IMG/VR virus record: IMGVR_UViG_3300032093_000096
Coordinates: 1 to 64,000 of that record
DNA length: 64,000 bases
Strand: one strand, 5' to 3'
From: a virus
Part shown: positions 36,182-42,758 of the stretch, in pieces
Position numbering within the stretch: position 1 is the first letter of the stretch
How the letters are laid out: the number at the start of each line of letters is the position of its first letter
Notes under the pieces: model-generated
Seen by the model: only the letters and a program-made list of their open reading frames with translations
Database searches by the model: none
Told to the model about the DNA's origin: nothing
Made by a program: the position numbers and the translations under genes

Positions 36182-37000
36182 TTAACTTCCGATACCGGCT
36201 ACCAGTTTTTCAGGTTTGTTTACTAAAAAGTCTCTCTTTATAACAAGTTGCTGAGGCAATCTAACTGATATCTTTGTACCATCGGGAAGCATCTGCTGCG
36301 TGACCCTAAGCTCGCGCATCGGCTGCAGAACTATAAACACAGGATTTGCCCAGTATGACACGGAGTAAGTTTGCCCCATGTCATTGCTGTAATCATAAGA
36401 AGGAGTCTTTCCTTCTACCCACTTTATCTGACCATCATCTATAGTAAAATCAACACCTTGAACATATTCTTTCATCTGACTTCCTGACACCGTTATCAGG
36501 AATCCGACCTTCTCTATGGGATATCTGAGTTGCTGCTTGCTGTCTGGGCGAGGCTCGTATTCTTTGAGCTCCCACAGTCTGACAGTGTAGTCGAGTACCT
36601 CGAGTTTATCGTATAGAGTAAAATCTGCCTGATCTCCGTTGTCGTACTCAGAAGGCATAGTGACCATGGCACTGCCTATCTCCCAGGCACCCTGATACTC
36701 AAACTGCTTCTCTACTGAGTTAGAGCTAAATACGCCCACTATATCCCTGGGCTCATAGTAAATGATCCCTGATCCGTCGCAGTGTATACAAGTGGGATCG
36801 TGGGAGTTGTCGTCTAGTAGTTTGATGTTTGGGCATGGTAAGGCTTTGTAATGTTTAAATTTTATGCCACGTCTTTGCAGCAGCTGATCGAAGTTCTGCT
36901 TGTACGAAGAAGGATCGGGCAAGTTCAAAGGAAACATCGGACTCGTTGAAGTGTCGCTGGGTGTAAAGATCCCGTTTGGTTTTGACATAGTGCCCGACAT
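36182..37000 (-). CDS. neck-region protein with a zinc-ribbon-like loop
   Basis: A 272-residue protein with GGAG six bases before ATG 37000, the first gene of the minus-strand block. Near residue 55 the stretch CPNIKLLDDNSHDPTCIHCD, followed by GSG, has three cysteines and could bind zinc. Two beta-rich regions follow (KVGFLITVSGSQMKEYVQGV; YSVSYWANPVFIVLQPMREL). Position ahead of the other neck genes suggests a head-closure or adaptor role, but I do not recognise the family with certainty. Confidence 0.55.
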   Translation of the reverse strand: MSGTMSKPNGIFTPSDTSTSPMFPLNLPDPSSYKQNFDQLLQRRGIKFKHYKALPCPNIKLLDDNSHDPTCIHCDGSGIIYYEPRDIVGVFSSNSVEKQFEYQGAWEIGSAMVTMPSEYDNGDQADFTLYDKLEVLDYTVRLWELKEYEPRPDSKQQLRYPIEKVGFLITVSGSQMKEYVQGVDFTIDDGQIKWVEGKTPSYDYSNDMGQTYSVSYWANPVFIVLQPMRELRVTQQMLPDGTKISVRLPQQLVIKRDFLVNKPEKLVAGIGS

Positions 37001-37025
37001 AAAATACTCCTATGGTGCTAATTCA

Positions 37026-37032
37026 ATTATAC
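37026..37032 (-). promoter_or_regulatory. promoter -10-like box for the structural block (CAGTATAAT)
   Basis: CAGTATAAT on the minus strand lies in the 45-base divergent gap, 26 bases before the first neck gene. The same bases read TATACT on the plus strand, so the site could also serve the plus-strand gene at 37046. Confidence 0.5.
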
Positions 37033-37045
37033 TGGACCCTGCAGC

Positions 37046-37300
37046 ATGGACTCAAAACATATACTAGAGACAATAGCGAACAAGGGTGAGTGCGAAGAGC
37101 TCGACGAGAAGTCCTGCAAGATATGTCCGCTTGCAAGACTAAAAAAAAGGCCAGACGAAAGAGGATGGCTTGGCTGCATAGACGCCGTATGCGGGGCTGA
37201 TACGGCAGATATGAACGATAAGTATAAGAAGATTGCAGGAGAAATTCTTGCAGATATCCTTATACAAGAAGAGATAGCAGGTGACAGGCAGAAATCTTAG
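37046..37300 (+). CDS. small cysteine-rich protein, function unknown
   Basis: An 84-residue protein at the strand-switch point. It has five cysteines in a GECEELDEKSCKICPL...WLGCIDAVCG arrangement, which could bind a metal. The ribosome site is poor (GGA about ten bases upstream) and the TATACT box lies only 13 bases before the ATG, so the message may be nearly leaderless. It points away from the structural block and towards the lysozyme gene. I do not recognise the family. Confidence 0.6.
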   Translation: MDSKHILETIANKGECEELDEKSCKICPLARLKKRPDERGWLGCIDAVCGADTADMNDKYKKIAGEILADILIQEEIAGDRQKS

Positions 37301-37380
37301 AATTAACTTTTACCATACGCTGTGTGCTCTTAAGCTTATAGCATACGAAACCATAATAGAGATATACTGGAGAGAGACAA

Positions 37381-37923
37381 ATGACAAGAAAGTTGAACGT
37401 AGCAGGGATCGCGCTGATAAAAGCGTTTGAAGGCTGCAAGCTAGAAGCATATCCTGATCCTGGGTCTCCGCTTGGGCGAGAGCTTCGAAAGACAGAGAAC
37501 ATGCGCAAAGAAGACTGGCAGATGCTTTCCGGTGCCCCGTGGACCATAGGCTGGGGATCGACAGGGCCAGATTTCTTCAACCTTACGCCCGACGGAAAAC
37601 CCACCCAGATCGGACCCGGGACAAGGTGGACACAGGAGCAGTGCGACCTGCGCAAGGAGCAGGATCTTCTGCAGTTCTGCAGCGCCGTAGAGAAGCTTCT
37701 TAAGGTAAAGGTAACCGACAACCAGTTTGCGGCATTAGTCAGCTTCGCCTACAACTGCGGCACCGGTAACTTGAAGAACTCGTCTCTCCTTAGGTTCGTC
37801 AACGGAAACCAACCGCGACTGGCTGCAGAAGAGTTTCTTAAGTGGAACAAGGCACAAGGTCAAGTTTTGCCTGGCCTCACTAGACGACGCGAGGCAGAGC
37901 GAAGACTGTTCTTGATGGTTTGA
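37381..37923 (+). CDS. endolysin, lysozyme-type muramidase (GH24 family)
   Basis: A 180-residue protein; GGAG lies eight bases before ATG 37381. The sequence LIKAFEGCKLEAYPDPG carries the catalytic Glu, and WTIGWGST matches the family's Thr-containing strand of T4/P22-type lysozymes. Further family matches are DNQFAALVSFAYNCGTGNL and PGLTRRREAERRLF at the C-terminus. It cleaves peptidoglycan glycan strands at lysis. There is no N-terminal signal or membrane anchor, so a holin elsewhere should release it; no obvious holin is adjacent. Confidence 0.92.
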   Translation: MTRKLNVAGIALIKAFEGCKLEAYPDPGSPLGRELRKTENMRKEDWQMLSGAPWTIGWGSTGPDFFNLTPDGKPTQIGPGTRWTQEQCDLRKEQDLLQFCSAVEKLLKVKVTDNQFAALVSFAYNCGTGNLKNSSLLRFVNGNQPRLAAEEFLKWNKAQGQVLPGLTRRREAERRLFLMV

Positions 37924-37932
37924 TTTTTAAGT

Positions 37933-37950
37933 CGATATTTATCGTTTTTT
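37933..37950 (+). terminator. possible weak terminator after lysozyme
   Basis: CGAT and ATCG form a 4-bp stem followed by six T bases, 10 bases past the lysozyme stop. The stem is short, so support is low. Confidence 0.3.
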
Positions 37951-37974
37951 ATCAAACAAAATAAGTGTTTAACC

Positions 37975-38619
37975 ATGCTGACGCTTCACGAAAGACGATC
38001 GCACAACTTATCCGTGATATGCGGAAGGATGCCTTCGACCAATCCGCAGAAGTTCTTCATAGAAGCCCGCGACTACAAGCGCAACAACTCAGAAGAGCGC
38101 TACTATCGCAGTAGGTGGCTTCTGACGCTGCTCAGAACATACGACTGCAGATGCGGGATGTGCGGCGTCGACAGGGACGGCCTCGAGCTCGACCACTTCT
38201 GGATCCCGAAGTCCAAGGGCGGAAACTTCATCCTCACGTGTGCAGACACCTCCCGCAGAATAAACAACGCCGTGCCGCTGTGTATGCAGTGCAACCGCAA
38301 CAAGCTCGACAACGAAGCCGTGCTGACGCCTGACCAGGCCATACTCATCTCCAGGGCCAACGGCAAGATGACCGCTATGATGAACGGACTATCGGCACCT
38401 TCGGACAGCGCGGAGATCATCGGCTACCAGCCAGGCGACGAGATGCGGGAGCACGAGCTCGGCGCCGACGCTGGGTGCATACACCTCAAGCAGGCCATGC
38501 GCCGCTTTCGCCGGACCGGCGACAACATAGAACAGCTAACAGCCGCCGTCAACGAGTACGTGCTCGCTGCAGAGCGGCCTAAGATCAGCGTTGACCTAGA
38601 CTATGCGATCTCGCTCTAG
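37975..38619 (+). CDS. HNH endonuclease
   Basis: A 214-residue protein. The HNH core is clear: CRCGMCGVDRDGLELDHFWI followed by PKSKGG, then NAVPLCMQCNRNKLDN, with two CxxC pairs that would hold a structural zinc. The N-terminal 55 residues are basic. The C-terminal ~80 residues (HELGADAGCIHLKQAMRRFR) are helical and of unknown role. It lies outside other genes, so it may be a free-standing homing nuclease or part of the packaging or recombination machinery. GC content looks higher than in the two homing genes of the tail block. Confidence 0.85.
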   Translation: MLTLHERRSHNLSVICGRMPSTNPQKFFIEARDYKRNNSEERYYRSRWLLTLLRTYDCRCGMCGVDRDGLELDHFWIPKSKGGNFILTCADTSRRINNAVPLCMQCNRNKLDNEAVLTPDQAILISRANGKMTAMMNGLSAPSDSAEIIGYQPGDEMREHELGADAGCIHLKQAMRRFRRTGDNIEQLTAAVNEYVLAAERPKISVDLDYAISL

Positions 38620-38662
38620 CGAGCAGTCACAGTCTATTGCTCGCTGGAGGTAACCGCTCTTG

Positions 38663-38812
38663 ATGCACGAGCCGCACGCCGATATCTACAGCTTTACAGA
38701 GAAGCTGCGCGCCTTAAGGCTTGCGGCCACGCTGTACAGGCTCAAGGTGCTTGGATACCACAGCGGCATGTGGTCGTCTATATTGGCGCTCAAGGAGATT
38801 GATCGTGTCTGA
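38663..38812 (+). CDS. small helical protein, function unknown
   Basis: A 49-residue frame, MHEPHADIYSFTEKLRALRL onward, with many Leu, Ala and Arg, probably one amphipathic helix. GGAGG lies about ten bases before ATG 38663; an in-frame TTG at 38660 is slightly better spaced. It overlaps the next frame by eight bases. Codon use resembles the neighbours. Confidence 0.5.
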   Translation: MHEPHADIYSFTEKLRALRLAATLYRLKVLGYHSGMWSSILALKEIDRV

Positions 38813-38981
38813 CGCGTTCGGCGCACTGTACAGATTTTTTGCGGTCACGATGGTTAGGATGAGGGTTGTCAGCGAAGCGAGACTGTCCTCTGATATGCTG
38901 GGCTATGCTCCTGAGCGTACCGGTACCTCACTTTTGCGGAGAGGCCGGCGGGTAGCTGTGGGCCCGGGGCCTAAAAGTTAG
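38805..38981 (+). CDS. possible small protein with GTG start
   Basis: A 58-codon frame from GTG 38805 with AAGGAG eight bases upstream. The first half (SDAFGALYRFFAVTMVRMRV) looks protein-like. The second half runs into a strongly base-paired region and gives an unlikely Arg/Gly/Pro-rich peptide. The frame may be real, with the RNA structure lying across its end, or it may be spurious. Confidence 0.35.
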   Translation: MSDAFGALYRFFAVTMVRMRVVSEARLSSDMLGYAPERTGTSLLRRGRRVAVGPGPKS

Positions 38982-39080
38982 ATGTTCCCCCGGTACAGAG
39001 AGTTTTGGCCGCATGTACCACTACCAAAACTAGGGATCCCTTGTAAGTGAGAGGCTAGCGGGTATGTTCCGAAGCCTCAC
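38930..39080 (+). ncRNA. structured RNA candidate: two related stem-loops around a pseudoknot
   Basis: Three folds follow one another. In the first, ACTTTT and AGGCC (38930-38946) pair with GGCCT and AAAAGT (38968-38978). The second is an H-type pseudoknot: GGTAC 38992-38996 with GTACC 39015-39019, interleaved with AGTTTTGG 39001-39008 and CCAAAACT 39024-39031. In the third, GTGA and GAGGCT (39047-39056) pair with AGCCTCAC (39073-39080). The first and third share a GCGGGTA loop sequence, and one closing pair differs in a compensatory way (C-G against T-A). The stretch ends at a CCGATCCTA motif, so it is probably the 3' part of an upstream transcript. Folding was judged by eye. Confidence 0.55.
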
Positions 39081-39088
39081 CGATCCTA
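39080..39088 (+). promoter_or_regulatory. CCGATCCTA motif (early promoter-like)
   Basis: Exact copy, 24 bases before the start codon at 39112 and followed by CATAC. See the finding on this motif family. Confidence 0.6.
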
Positions 39089-39111
39089 GACATACACAAC
39101 GGAGGTACAGC

Positions 39112-39270
39112 ATGCGAGGCGAGACCGTATACCGAAACGAGAAGGTCACTGTCCTGAACGTGCACCACAACCGATGGAAGAACCGGATCGAGTACCTGAT
39201 CATCCACGACTACCAGACGAAGTGGGTAGGTGAGGACTGTGTGGGCAACGTGGTCTGGCTGATCGGCTAA
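39112..39270 (+). CDS. small protein, function unknown
   Basis: A 52-residue protein, MRGETVYRNEKVTVLNVHHN onward. I chose ATG 39112, which follows GGAGG, over the in-frame ATG 39064 because the latter lies upstream of the promoter-like motif and has no ribosome site. The sequence alternates strands and turns and ends VGEDCVGNVVWLIG, so a small beta-barrel or SH3-like fold is possible. No family recognised. Confidence 0.6.
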   Translation: MRGETVYRNEKVTVLNVHHNRWKNRIEYLIIHDYQTKWVGEDCVGNVVWLIG

Positions 39271-39293
39271 CCTCTGAGGGCAAGCGATAGAAA

Positions 39294-39302
39294 CCGAAGC
39301 TA
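39294..39302 (+). promoter_or_regulatory. variant motif CCGAAGCTA
   Basis: Two mismatches to CCGATCCTA. It is followed by ATATAC and lies 31 bases before the start codon at 39334. TAAGT and ACTTA can form a short hairpin between motif and ribosome site. Confidence 0.4.
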
Positions 39303-39333
39303 AGTATATACAACAACTTAAGGAGTGTTATCC

Positions 39334-39834
39334 ATGAGTATGTCACAACACCAAGCAGTCGTAAGCTTCACCAAGTCTGTCCTGAGTGACCGCTTCGAGG
39401 CGGGGCGAGACGTCAAGTCGTATGCCACCCGAGAGGACAAGCGTCGGGTAGCGGAGCTGGTCGCCGACGCTATGATCGAGGGCCAAGTGGAGCTCGGCGC
39501 CGACGCCAGGGCGAAGTATGCGACCACCAAGGAGAACCTGATCAGCAAGTACGTGATGGGTATGGTGACCAACTGGTGGAACAAGAGCAAGGAGCTCAAC
39601 GGTGGGGCGAAGTATGAGGCCAAGAACCCTGGCTCTCGGCAGGGCGTGAGCGATCCTGTGGTCAAGGAACTCAGGACGCTTCGCAAGCACCTCGAGTCGG
39701 TCGGCAACGACGAAGGCATCGCCAAGGTGGACGCCGCCATCGCCGAGCGCCTGGCCGCGGTCGCCGCCGAGTCGAAGCCCAAGCCTACGATCAACGCGGA
39801 CCTGGTGCCTGAGCACCTTCGCGACCTGATCTGA
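39334..39834 (+). CDS. phage protein of the KNPGSR family, copy 1
   Basis: A 166-residue protein. ATG 39334 has AAGGAG nine bases upstream; a GTG at 39325 is too close to it. The pattern is a helical N-terminus, YVMGMVTNWWNKSKELNGGA, then KYEAKNPGSRQG, PVVKELRTLRKHLE and a C-terminal INADLVPEHLRDLI. The 40875 gene has the same layout and closely similar motifs, and the gene at 54696 matches the N-terminal half. I have seen this layout in large phages but know no function. Lys/Trp-rich helices could bind nucleic acid. Confidence 0.75.
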   Translation: MSMSQHQAVVSFTKSVLSDRFEAGRDVKSYATREDKRRVAELVADAMIEGQVELGADARAKYATTKENLISKYVMGMVTNWWNKSKELNGGAKYEAKNPGSRQGVSDPVVKELRTLRKHLESVGNDEGIAKVDAAIAERLAAVAAESKPKPTINADLVPEHLRDLI

Positions 39835-39874
39835 TCCCAGGAACGAAGCGAGCTCAGCGCGGAAGAGCTCTTTC

Positions 39875-39883
39875 CCGATACTA
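39875..39883 (+). promoter_or_regulatory. variant motif CCGATACTA
   Basis: One mismatch to CCGATCCTA, preceded by TTTC and followed by ACATAC, 35 bases before the start codon at 39918. Confidence 0.5.
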
Positions 39884-39917
39884 AGCACATACACACATCC
39901 TACGAGGGAGATTCACC

Positions 39918-40073
39918 ATGATGCTAGAGACGCAGCTTTTACCGCTCACGACCAGCAAGCAGCAGATCTACAGCGACTACAGCGGCCGAGACGACGACGA
40001 CTTGGCCGACGACGAGGACCTAGACCACGAGGAACTGTACGACGACGAGGACGAACTGTACGAGGAAGAGTGA
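39918..40073 (+). CDS. small very acidic protein
   Basis: A 51-residue protein with GGGAG about eight bases before ATG 39918. From residue 24 to the end almost every residue is Asp or Glu, with Tyr and Leu interspersed (GRDDDDLADDEDLDHEELYD, then DEDELYEEE). Such peptides can mimic DNA charge and block host nucleic-acid-binding proteins, for example restriction enzymes or RNA polymerase. That role is inference from charge only. Its own promoter-like motif and its position among early genes fit a host-takeover factor. Confidence 0.6.
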   Translation: MMLETQLLPLTTSKQQIYSDYSGRDDDDLADDEDLDHEELYDDEDELYEEE

Positions 40074-40076
40074 GGT

Positions 40077-40490
40077 ATGCTGCTGTCCGTCGAAGATGAG
40101 TCGCTGAGAGAACTTACGGTACGCTTCGACGGGCGCTACTTGAGGAACTGTGACCGCTATATTCATCGGCTGGTGGCAGAGCGCATGCTTGGCCGCCCGC
40201 TGGTCAAGGGCGAGGTAGTTGACCACGTGAACGGAGACCGCCTAGACAACAGGCGCGAGAACCTGCGAGTGACCGATGTGTCCACTAACACTAGGAACTG
40301 CAAGCTTACGAAGCGAAACAGGTCCGGCTACAAGGGTGTAAGCCTAGCGTCGGACGCCAAGAGGTGGGAAGCTAGGATCATGAAGGACTACAAGATCGTG
40401 TGGCGACGTACGTTCGACTCGCCTGAAGAGGCAGCAGAAGCTTACCGAACCAAGCGAGCGGAGTTGTTCGGCGATGACTGGCAGGACTAG
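40077..40490 (+). CDS. HNH nuclease with AP2-like DNA-binding domain
   Basis: A 137-residue protein. An HNH core is seen at residues ~30-70 (YIHRLVAERMLGRPL, VVDHVNGDRLDNRRENLRVT), followed by an AP2-like domain: RSGYKGVSLASDAKRWEARI then FDSPEEAAEAYRTKRAELFG. This pairing is common in phage homing-type nucleases. The ribosome site overlaps the end of the acidic-peptide gene three bases upstream, so translation is probably coupled. Confidence 0.86.
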   Translation: MLLSVEDESLRELTVRFDGRYLRNCDRYIHRLVAERMLGRPLVKGEVVDHVNGDRLDNRRENLRVTDVSTNTRNCKLTKRNRSGYKGVSLASDAKRWEARIMKDYKIVWRRTFDSPEEAAEAYRTKRAELFGDDWQD

Positions 40491-40543
40491 CCGCACTGCG
40501 CCCAAGTGCACCGACACCGCTACGCCGGCCCCCGCACTGCGCC
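40491..40543 (+). repeat. 12-base direct repeat CCGCACTGCGCC
   Basis: Two exact copies at 40491-40502 and 40532-40543 in the gap between the HNH-AP2 gene and the next small gene. Purpose unknown. Confidence 0.6.
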
Positions 40544-40551
40544 AGTCTTTT

Positions 40552-40560
40552 CCGAACCTA
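40552..40560 (+). promoter_or_regulatory. variant motif CCGAACCTA
   Basis: One mismatch to CCGATCCTA, preceded by CTTTT and followed by GCATACG, 44 bases before the start codon at 40604. Confidence 0.45.
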
Positions 40561-40603
40561 CAGGCATACGTTAGCTAAACGCACACCACTAGGAGCACCG
40601 ACT

Positions 40604-40804
40604 ATGCAGCAGCAGCTAGACCGACTGGGTTTCGACCACGCCACCGCCGGCAAGGATCCCGAACCTACCCTCACCTACGAGCCGGAGTACCTCTACGGCT
40701 ACCGAGAAGGACTGATCGCCAAGATCAGGTGGGCCGAAGAGAACCTGAGCTGCTTCGACGCCGAGCACGACTTCCTGTATGAGGTCCTCAGCGACGCCGA
40801 GTGA
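40604..40804 (+). CDS. small protein, function unknown
   Basis: A 66-residue acidic protein (MQQQLDRLGFDHATAGKDPE onward) rich in Glu, Tyr and Leu, with AGGAG nine bases upstream. The C-terminal half looks helical (IAKIRWAEENLSCFDAEHDF). No family recognised. It is flanked on both sides by CCGATCCTA-type motifs, so it is probably expressed alone. Confidence 0.6.
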   Translation: MQQQLDRLGFDHATAGKDPEPTLTYEPEYLYGYREGLIAKIRWAEENLSCFDAEHDFLYEVLSDAE

Positions 40805-40807
40805 GTC

Positions 40808-40816
40808 CCGATCCTA
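40808..40816 (+). promoter_or_regulatory. CCGATCCTA motif (early promoter-like)
   Basis: Exact copy starting four bases after the upstream stop codon and 59 bases before the start at 40875. Confidence 0.6.
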
Positions 40817-40874
40817 CATCCCTAACGTAAGACGATGTTTGAGTCTTACTAAACTTAACTACGGAGTGTTATCT

Positions 40875-41387
40875 ATGAAACAGTCAGACGCAGTCTTCAA
40901 CGTAACGACCCAGGTCCTCGCTTCGCACGGCATCAGCTTCACCCCAGGCGAGACCATCATCCACGACGTGATCACCAAGGAGGCACGCGCCGCCATAGCA
41001 GACCGCCTGGTGTCGCTCTTCCAAGAAGGTCAAGTGGAGTTCAAAGACACACCGGCCAACCAGGCCAAGCTGCAAGATCCGAAGCTGCTACGCAGCTACA
41101 TCGCAGGCCTCATCACCAACTGGCACAACAAGGACAAGCGACTCAACGCAGGCGCCAAGTACGAAGCGAAAAACCCAGGCTCACGCCAAGGCGCCCAGGA
41201 CCCAGTGATCAAGGAGCTCAAGACACTCCTGAAGCACCTGGAAGACAAGGGCGACGACGCCAACGCGCAAAAAGTACAAGAAGCCATCGAGTCCCGCCTA
41301 GCAGAGATCAAGCCCTCAGCAGCAGCTGATACTCCAACCATCAACCTCGACGTCATACCAGAGCACCTTCGCGATCTCGTGAGCTAA
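40875..41387 (+). CDS. phage protein of the KNPGSR family, copy 2
   Basis: A 170-residue paralogue of the 39334 gene. GGAG lies eight bases before ATG 40875. It shares YIAGLITNWHNKDKRLNAGA, KYEAKNPGSRQGAQDPVIKE and the C-terminal INLDVIPEHLRDLVS. The middle segment before residue 75 differs more, so the two copies have diverged in the N-terminal half. A strong terminator follows, which makes this a one-gene transcription unit with its own promoter-like motif. Function unknown. Confidence 0.75.
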   Translation: MKQSDAVFNVTTQVLASHGISFTPGETIIHDVITKEARAAIADRLVSLFQEGQVEFKDTPANQAKLQDPKLLRSYIAGLITNWHNKDKRLNAGAKYEAKNPGSRQGAQDPVIKELKTLLKHLEDKGDDANAQKVQEAIESRLAEIKPSAAADTPTINLDVIPEHLRDLVS

Positions 41388-41396
41388 TCAAAACTA

Positions 41397-41438
41397 CCCC
41401 TAGGAGAGCAAGGACGCTCTCTTCCTCTAGGGGCTTTT
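41397..41438 (+). terminator. rho-independent terminator
   Basis: CCCCTAG and GAGAGC pair with GCTCTC and CTAGGGG around the loop AAGGAC, with a small bulge, followed by CTTTTC. It lies ten bases after the stop of the second KNPGSR-family gene. Confidence 0.8.
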
Positions 41439-41496
41439 CACGTTCCGAGGAAATCATTGACCTTTCTAGCCCGAAAGCACCCGAAAGTATCTGTTT

Positions 41497-41619
41497 TAGG
41501 GGTAGGAGAACTCGCGACCGGGAGAGGTCAGGAAGCGATAGGTGTGTTTCGGGTATAAAAGTAAGTGTTTCTAAGTGAAACCTGGAGTTAGTTTGGGCGT
41601 CAATTCACCCCTACCCCTA
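41497..41619 (+). ncRNA. structured RNA candidate closed by a 10-bp helix
   Basis: TAGGGGTAGG (41497-41506) pairs perfectly with CCTACCCCTA (41610-41619), enclosing 103 bases. Inside, GACC 41516-41519 pairs with GGTC 41526-41529, and GTTTC 41546-41550 with GAAAC 41577-41581. No open frame with a ribosome site lies in it. It is bounded upstream by a terminator. No obvious promoter lies directly ahead, so it could be a processed RNA, an untranslated leader or a DNA-level structure. Confidence 0.5.
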
Positions 41620-41919
41620 CTACCAAACCCTCCTCTAGACCCACTAACCTATTCTCTGTGACCCAGTACTATCCCTAGGTAGCTATTCTGCCGAACGTCT
41701 GCTGCTGCACGATCTGCTGTTATGCTCCTGTTGCTGCAGGCGCTTGCGTGCTGTTGTTGGTGTTAGGAGTAGGTACGTTTTAATGCGTTAAAGCTGATGT
41801 GTTTCGATGGGTATCCTAGGCATGCGTGAGACAGCGTTGTCCAGCCTTCCCCTGTGAGTTCTGATTGACCTTCCCCTTGGGTTAGGTTTGCTTCTGGTAG
41901 GCCTTCCTAAGGTGTTTTC
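41620..41919 (+). other. gene-free stretch, no protein recognised
   Basis: No frame with a plausible ribosome site was found on either strand; the 73-codon minus-strand frame at 41882-42103 looks fortuitous. The stretch is rich in CTG/GTTG-type words around 41698-41760, has CCTTCCCCT twice (near 41845 and 41870) and a small CTATCCCTAGGTAG palindrome near 41680. It could be a leader, an origin region or the remains of displaced genes. Nothing decisive is visible. Confidence 0.4.
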
Positions 41920-41928
41920 CCGATCCTA
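41920..41928 (+). promoter_or_regulatory. CCGATCCTA motif (early promoter-like)
   Basis: Exact copy preceded by GTTTTC, 25 bases before the start codon at 41953. It would drive the AT-richer cassette that follows. Confidence 0.6.
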
Positions 41929-41952
41929 ATCTATTGACGTGAGGAGGAGAGT

Positions 41953-42024
41953 ATGAGTGTTCGCAATGTGAAGCAATACAAGACCTGGGAGACAACCAAT
42001 GACTACGACAAGTGTCCGACATAG
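41953..42024 (+). CDS. very short frame, possible leader peptide or gene remnant
   Basis: A 23-codon frame (MSVRNVKQYKTWETTNDYDK, then CPT) with GAGGAGGAG six bases upstream. The strong ribosome site suggests translation. It may be a truncated remnant of a longer gene, because the following 34 bases before the next start contain no gene. Confidence 0.4.
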   Translation: MSVRNVKQYKTWETTNDYDKCPT

Positions 42025-42058
42025 TGCAAGCAGCTAGAAAGATTGAGGAGGGTGAGTA

Positions 42059-42208
42059 ATGGCAGGACCTAAACGAAGACCGGACTACCCACCAGAAGGG
42101 CAATCACTAGAAAACATCGCAGACAGTTTAGAAAAGATTGCCCTGTATTTAGAAGTCATTGCCGAAAAAATTAACCCCGATGCTTTTACTGAGGAGGACA
42201 ACCAATGA
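42059..42208 (+). CDS. small helical protein, function unknown
   Basis: A 49-residue protein (MAGPKRRPDYPPEGQSLENI onward) with GAGGAGGGTGAG directly upstream of ATG 42059. A basic, Pro-rich N-terminus is followed by a leucine/isoleucine heptad-like helix (ADSLEKIALYLEVIAEKIN). The stop overlaps the next start as ATGA. It is the first full gene of a tightly overlapping run of AT-richer genes. Confidence 0.6.
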   Translation: MAGPKRRPDYPPEGQSLENIADSLEKIALYLEVIAEKINPDAFTEEDNQ

Positions 42209-42411
42209 CCGTCTATCAAGTGTTTTTTCACGAGGCTTGCGTTGGTTCATTTTCTCAGGGGTTGTTTACCAACAAAGAGGCAGCAGAAGCTTGCGCCAAA
42301 GCCGTGGCCGAAAGCCTTGGAGCTGAGTTTAAAAGACCGACGTCTATGGGCTGCAATTGTACATACATTGAAGAAGTGGAAGTACAAGAAACATATGAGG
42401 ACCACCAATGA
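42205..42411 (+). CDS. small protein, function unknown
   Basis: A 68-residue protein (MTVYQVFFHEACVGSFSQGL onward) with a beta-alpha-beta look and two cysteines close together (GCNCTYIEEVEV). GAGGAGG lies upstream in the previous gene. It overlaps both neighbours by four bases, so the genes are translationally coupled. No family recognised. Confidence 0.65.
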   Translation: MTVYQVFFHEACVGSFSQGLFTNKEAAEACAKAVAESLGAEFKRPTSMGCNCTYIEEVEVQETYEDHQ

Positions 42412-42758
42412 AAAAATCAATCGCTAAAAAATGGGTAAAGGCTCTTCGTAGCGGCGCCTACCAGCAAGGCACCCACCAGCTTGTGGACGAAAACGATAAT
42501 TTTTGTTGCTTAGGAGTGCTTTGTAACCTTGCCGTTGATGAAGGGATTGGGGAGTGGGTTAGGGGCTCTGGCGGCTGGGTTTTTAAAACAGAAGGTGACG
42601 TGGATGACCAGGTTCTTCCATTAGAAGTGCGGCTATGGGCCGGGATGAGCTCTACCGCGGGTGAAATTAAGGACGACTGCTTAACCGAATTAAACGATAC
42701 CGGCAAGAGCTTCAAAGAGATAGCCAGCATCATTGAAAAGAACGTGGAGAAGCTATGA
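42408..42758 (+). CDS. conserved phage hypothetical protein
   Basis: A 116-residue protein. WVKALRSGAYQQGTHQLVDE then FCCLGVLCNLAVDEGIGEW and a late LNDTGKSFKEIASIIEKNV form a layout I recognise from many unrelated phages and prophages, where the protein is annotated without function. The two adjacent cysteines and the C-terminal helix are conserved in that layout. Its AT-richer codons and wide occurrence suggest it arrived with the surrounding cassette. Confidence 0.7.
   Translation: MKKSIAKKWVKALRSGAYQQGTHQLVDENDNFCCLGVLCNLAVDEGIGEWVRGSGGWVFKTEGDVDDQVLPLEVRLWAGMSSTAGEIKDDCLTELNDTGKSFKEIASIIEKNVEKL

Noticed and set aside
38663-38981. A single 86-codon frame from 38721 to 38981
   Set aside because: Its first part overlaps the better-supported 38663 gene; AAGGAG and GTG at 38805 give a more plausible, shorter start.
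38930-39080. Possible tRNA in the structured region
   Set aside because: No cloverleaf with a seven-base anticodon loop or T-arm could be drawn; the pairing is a pseudoknot with flanking stem-loops.
41882-42103. A 73-codon minus-strand frame in the gene-free stretch
   Set aside because: It covers a CCGATCCTA motif and two small plus-strand genes with good ribosome sites, and its peptide (Ser/Cys/His-rich) looks non-coding.
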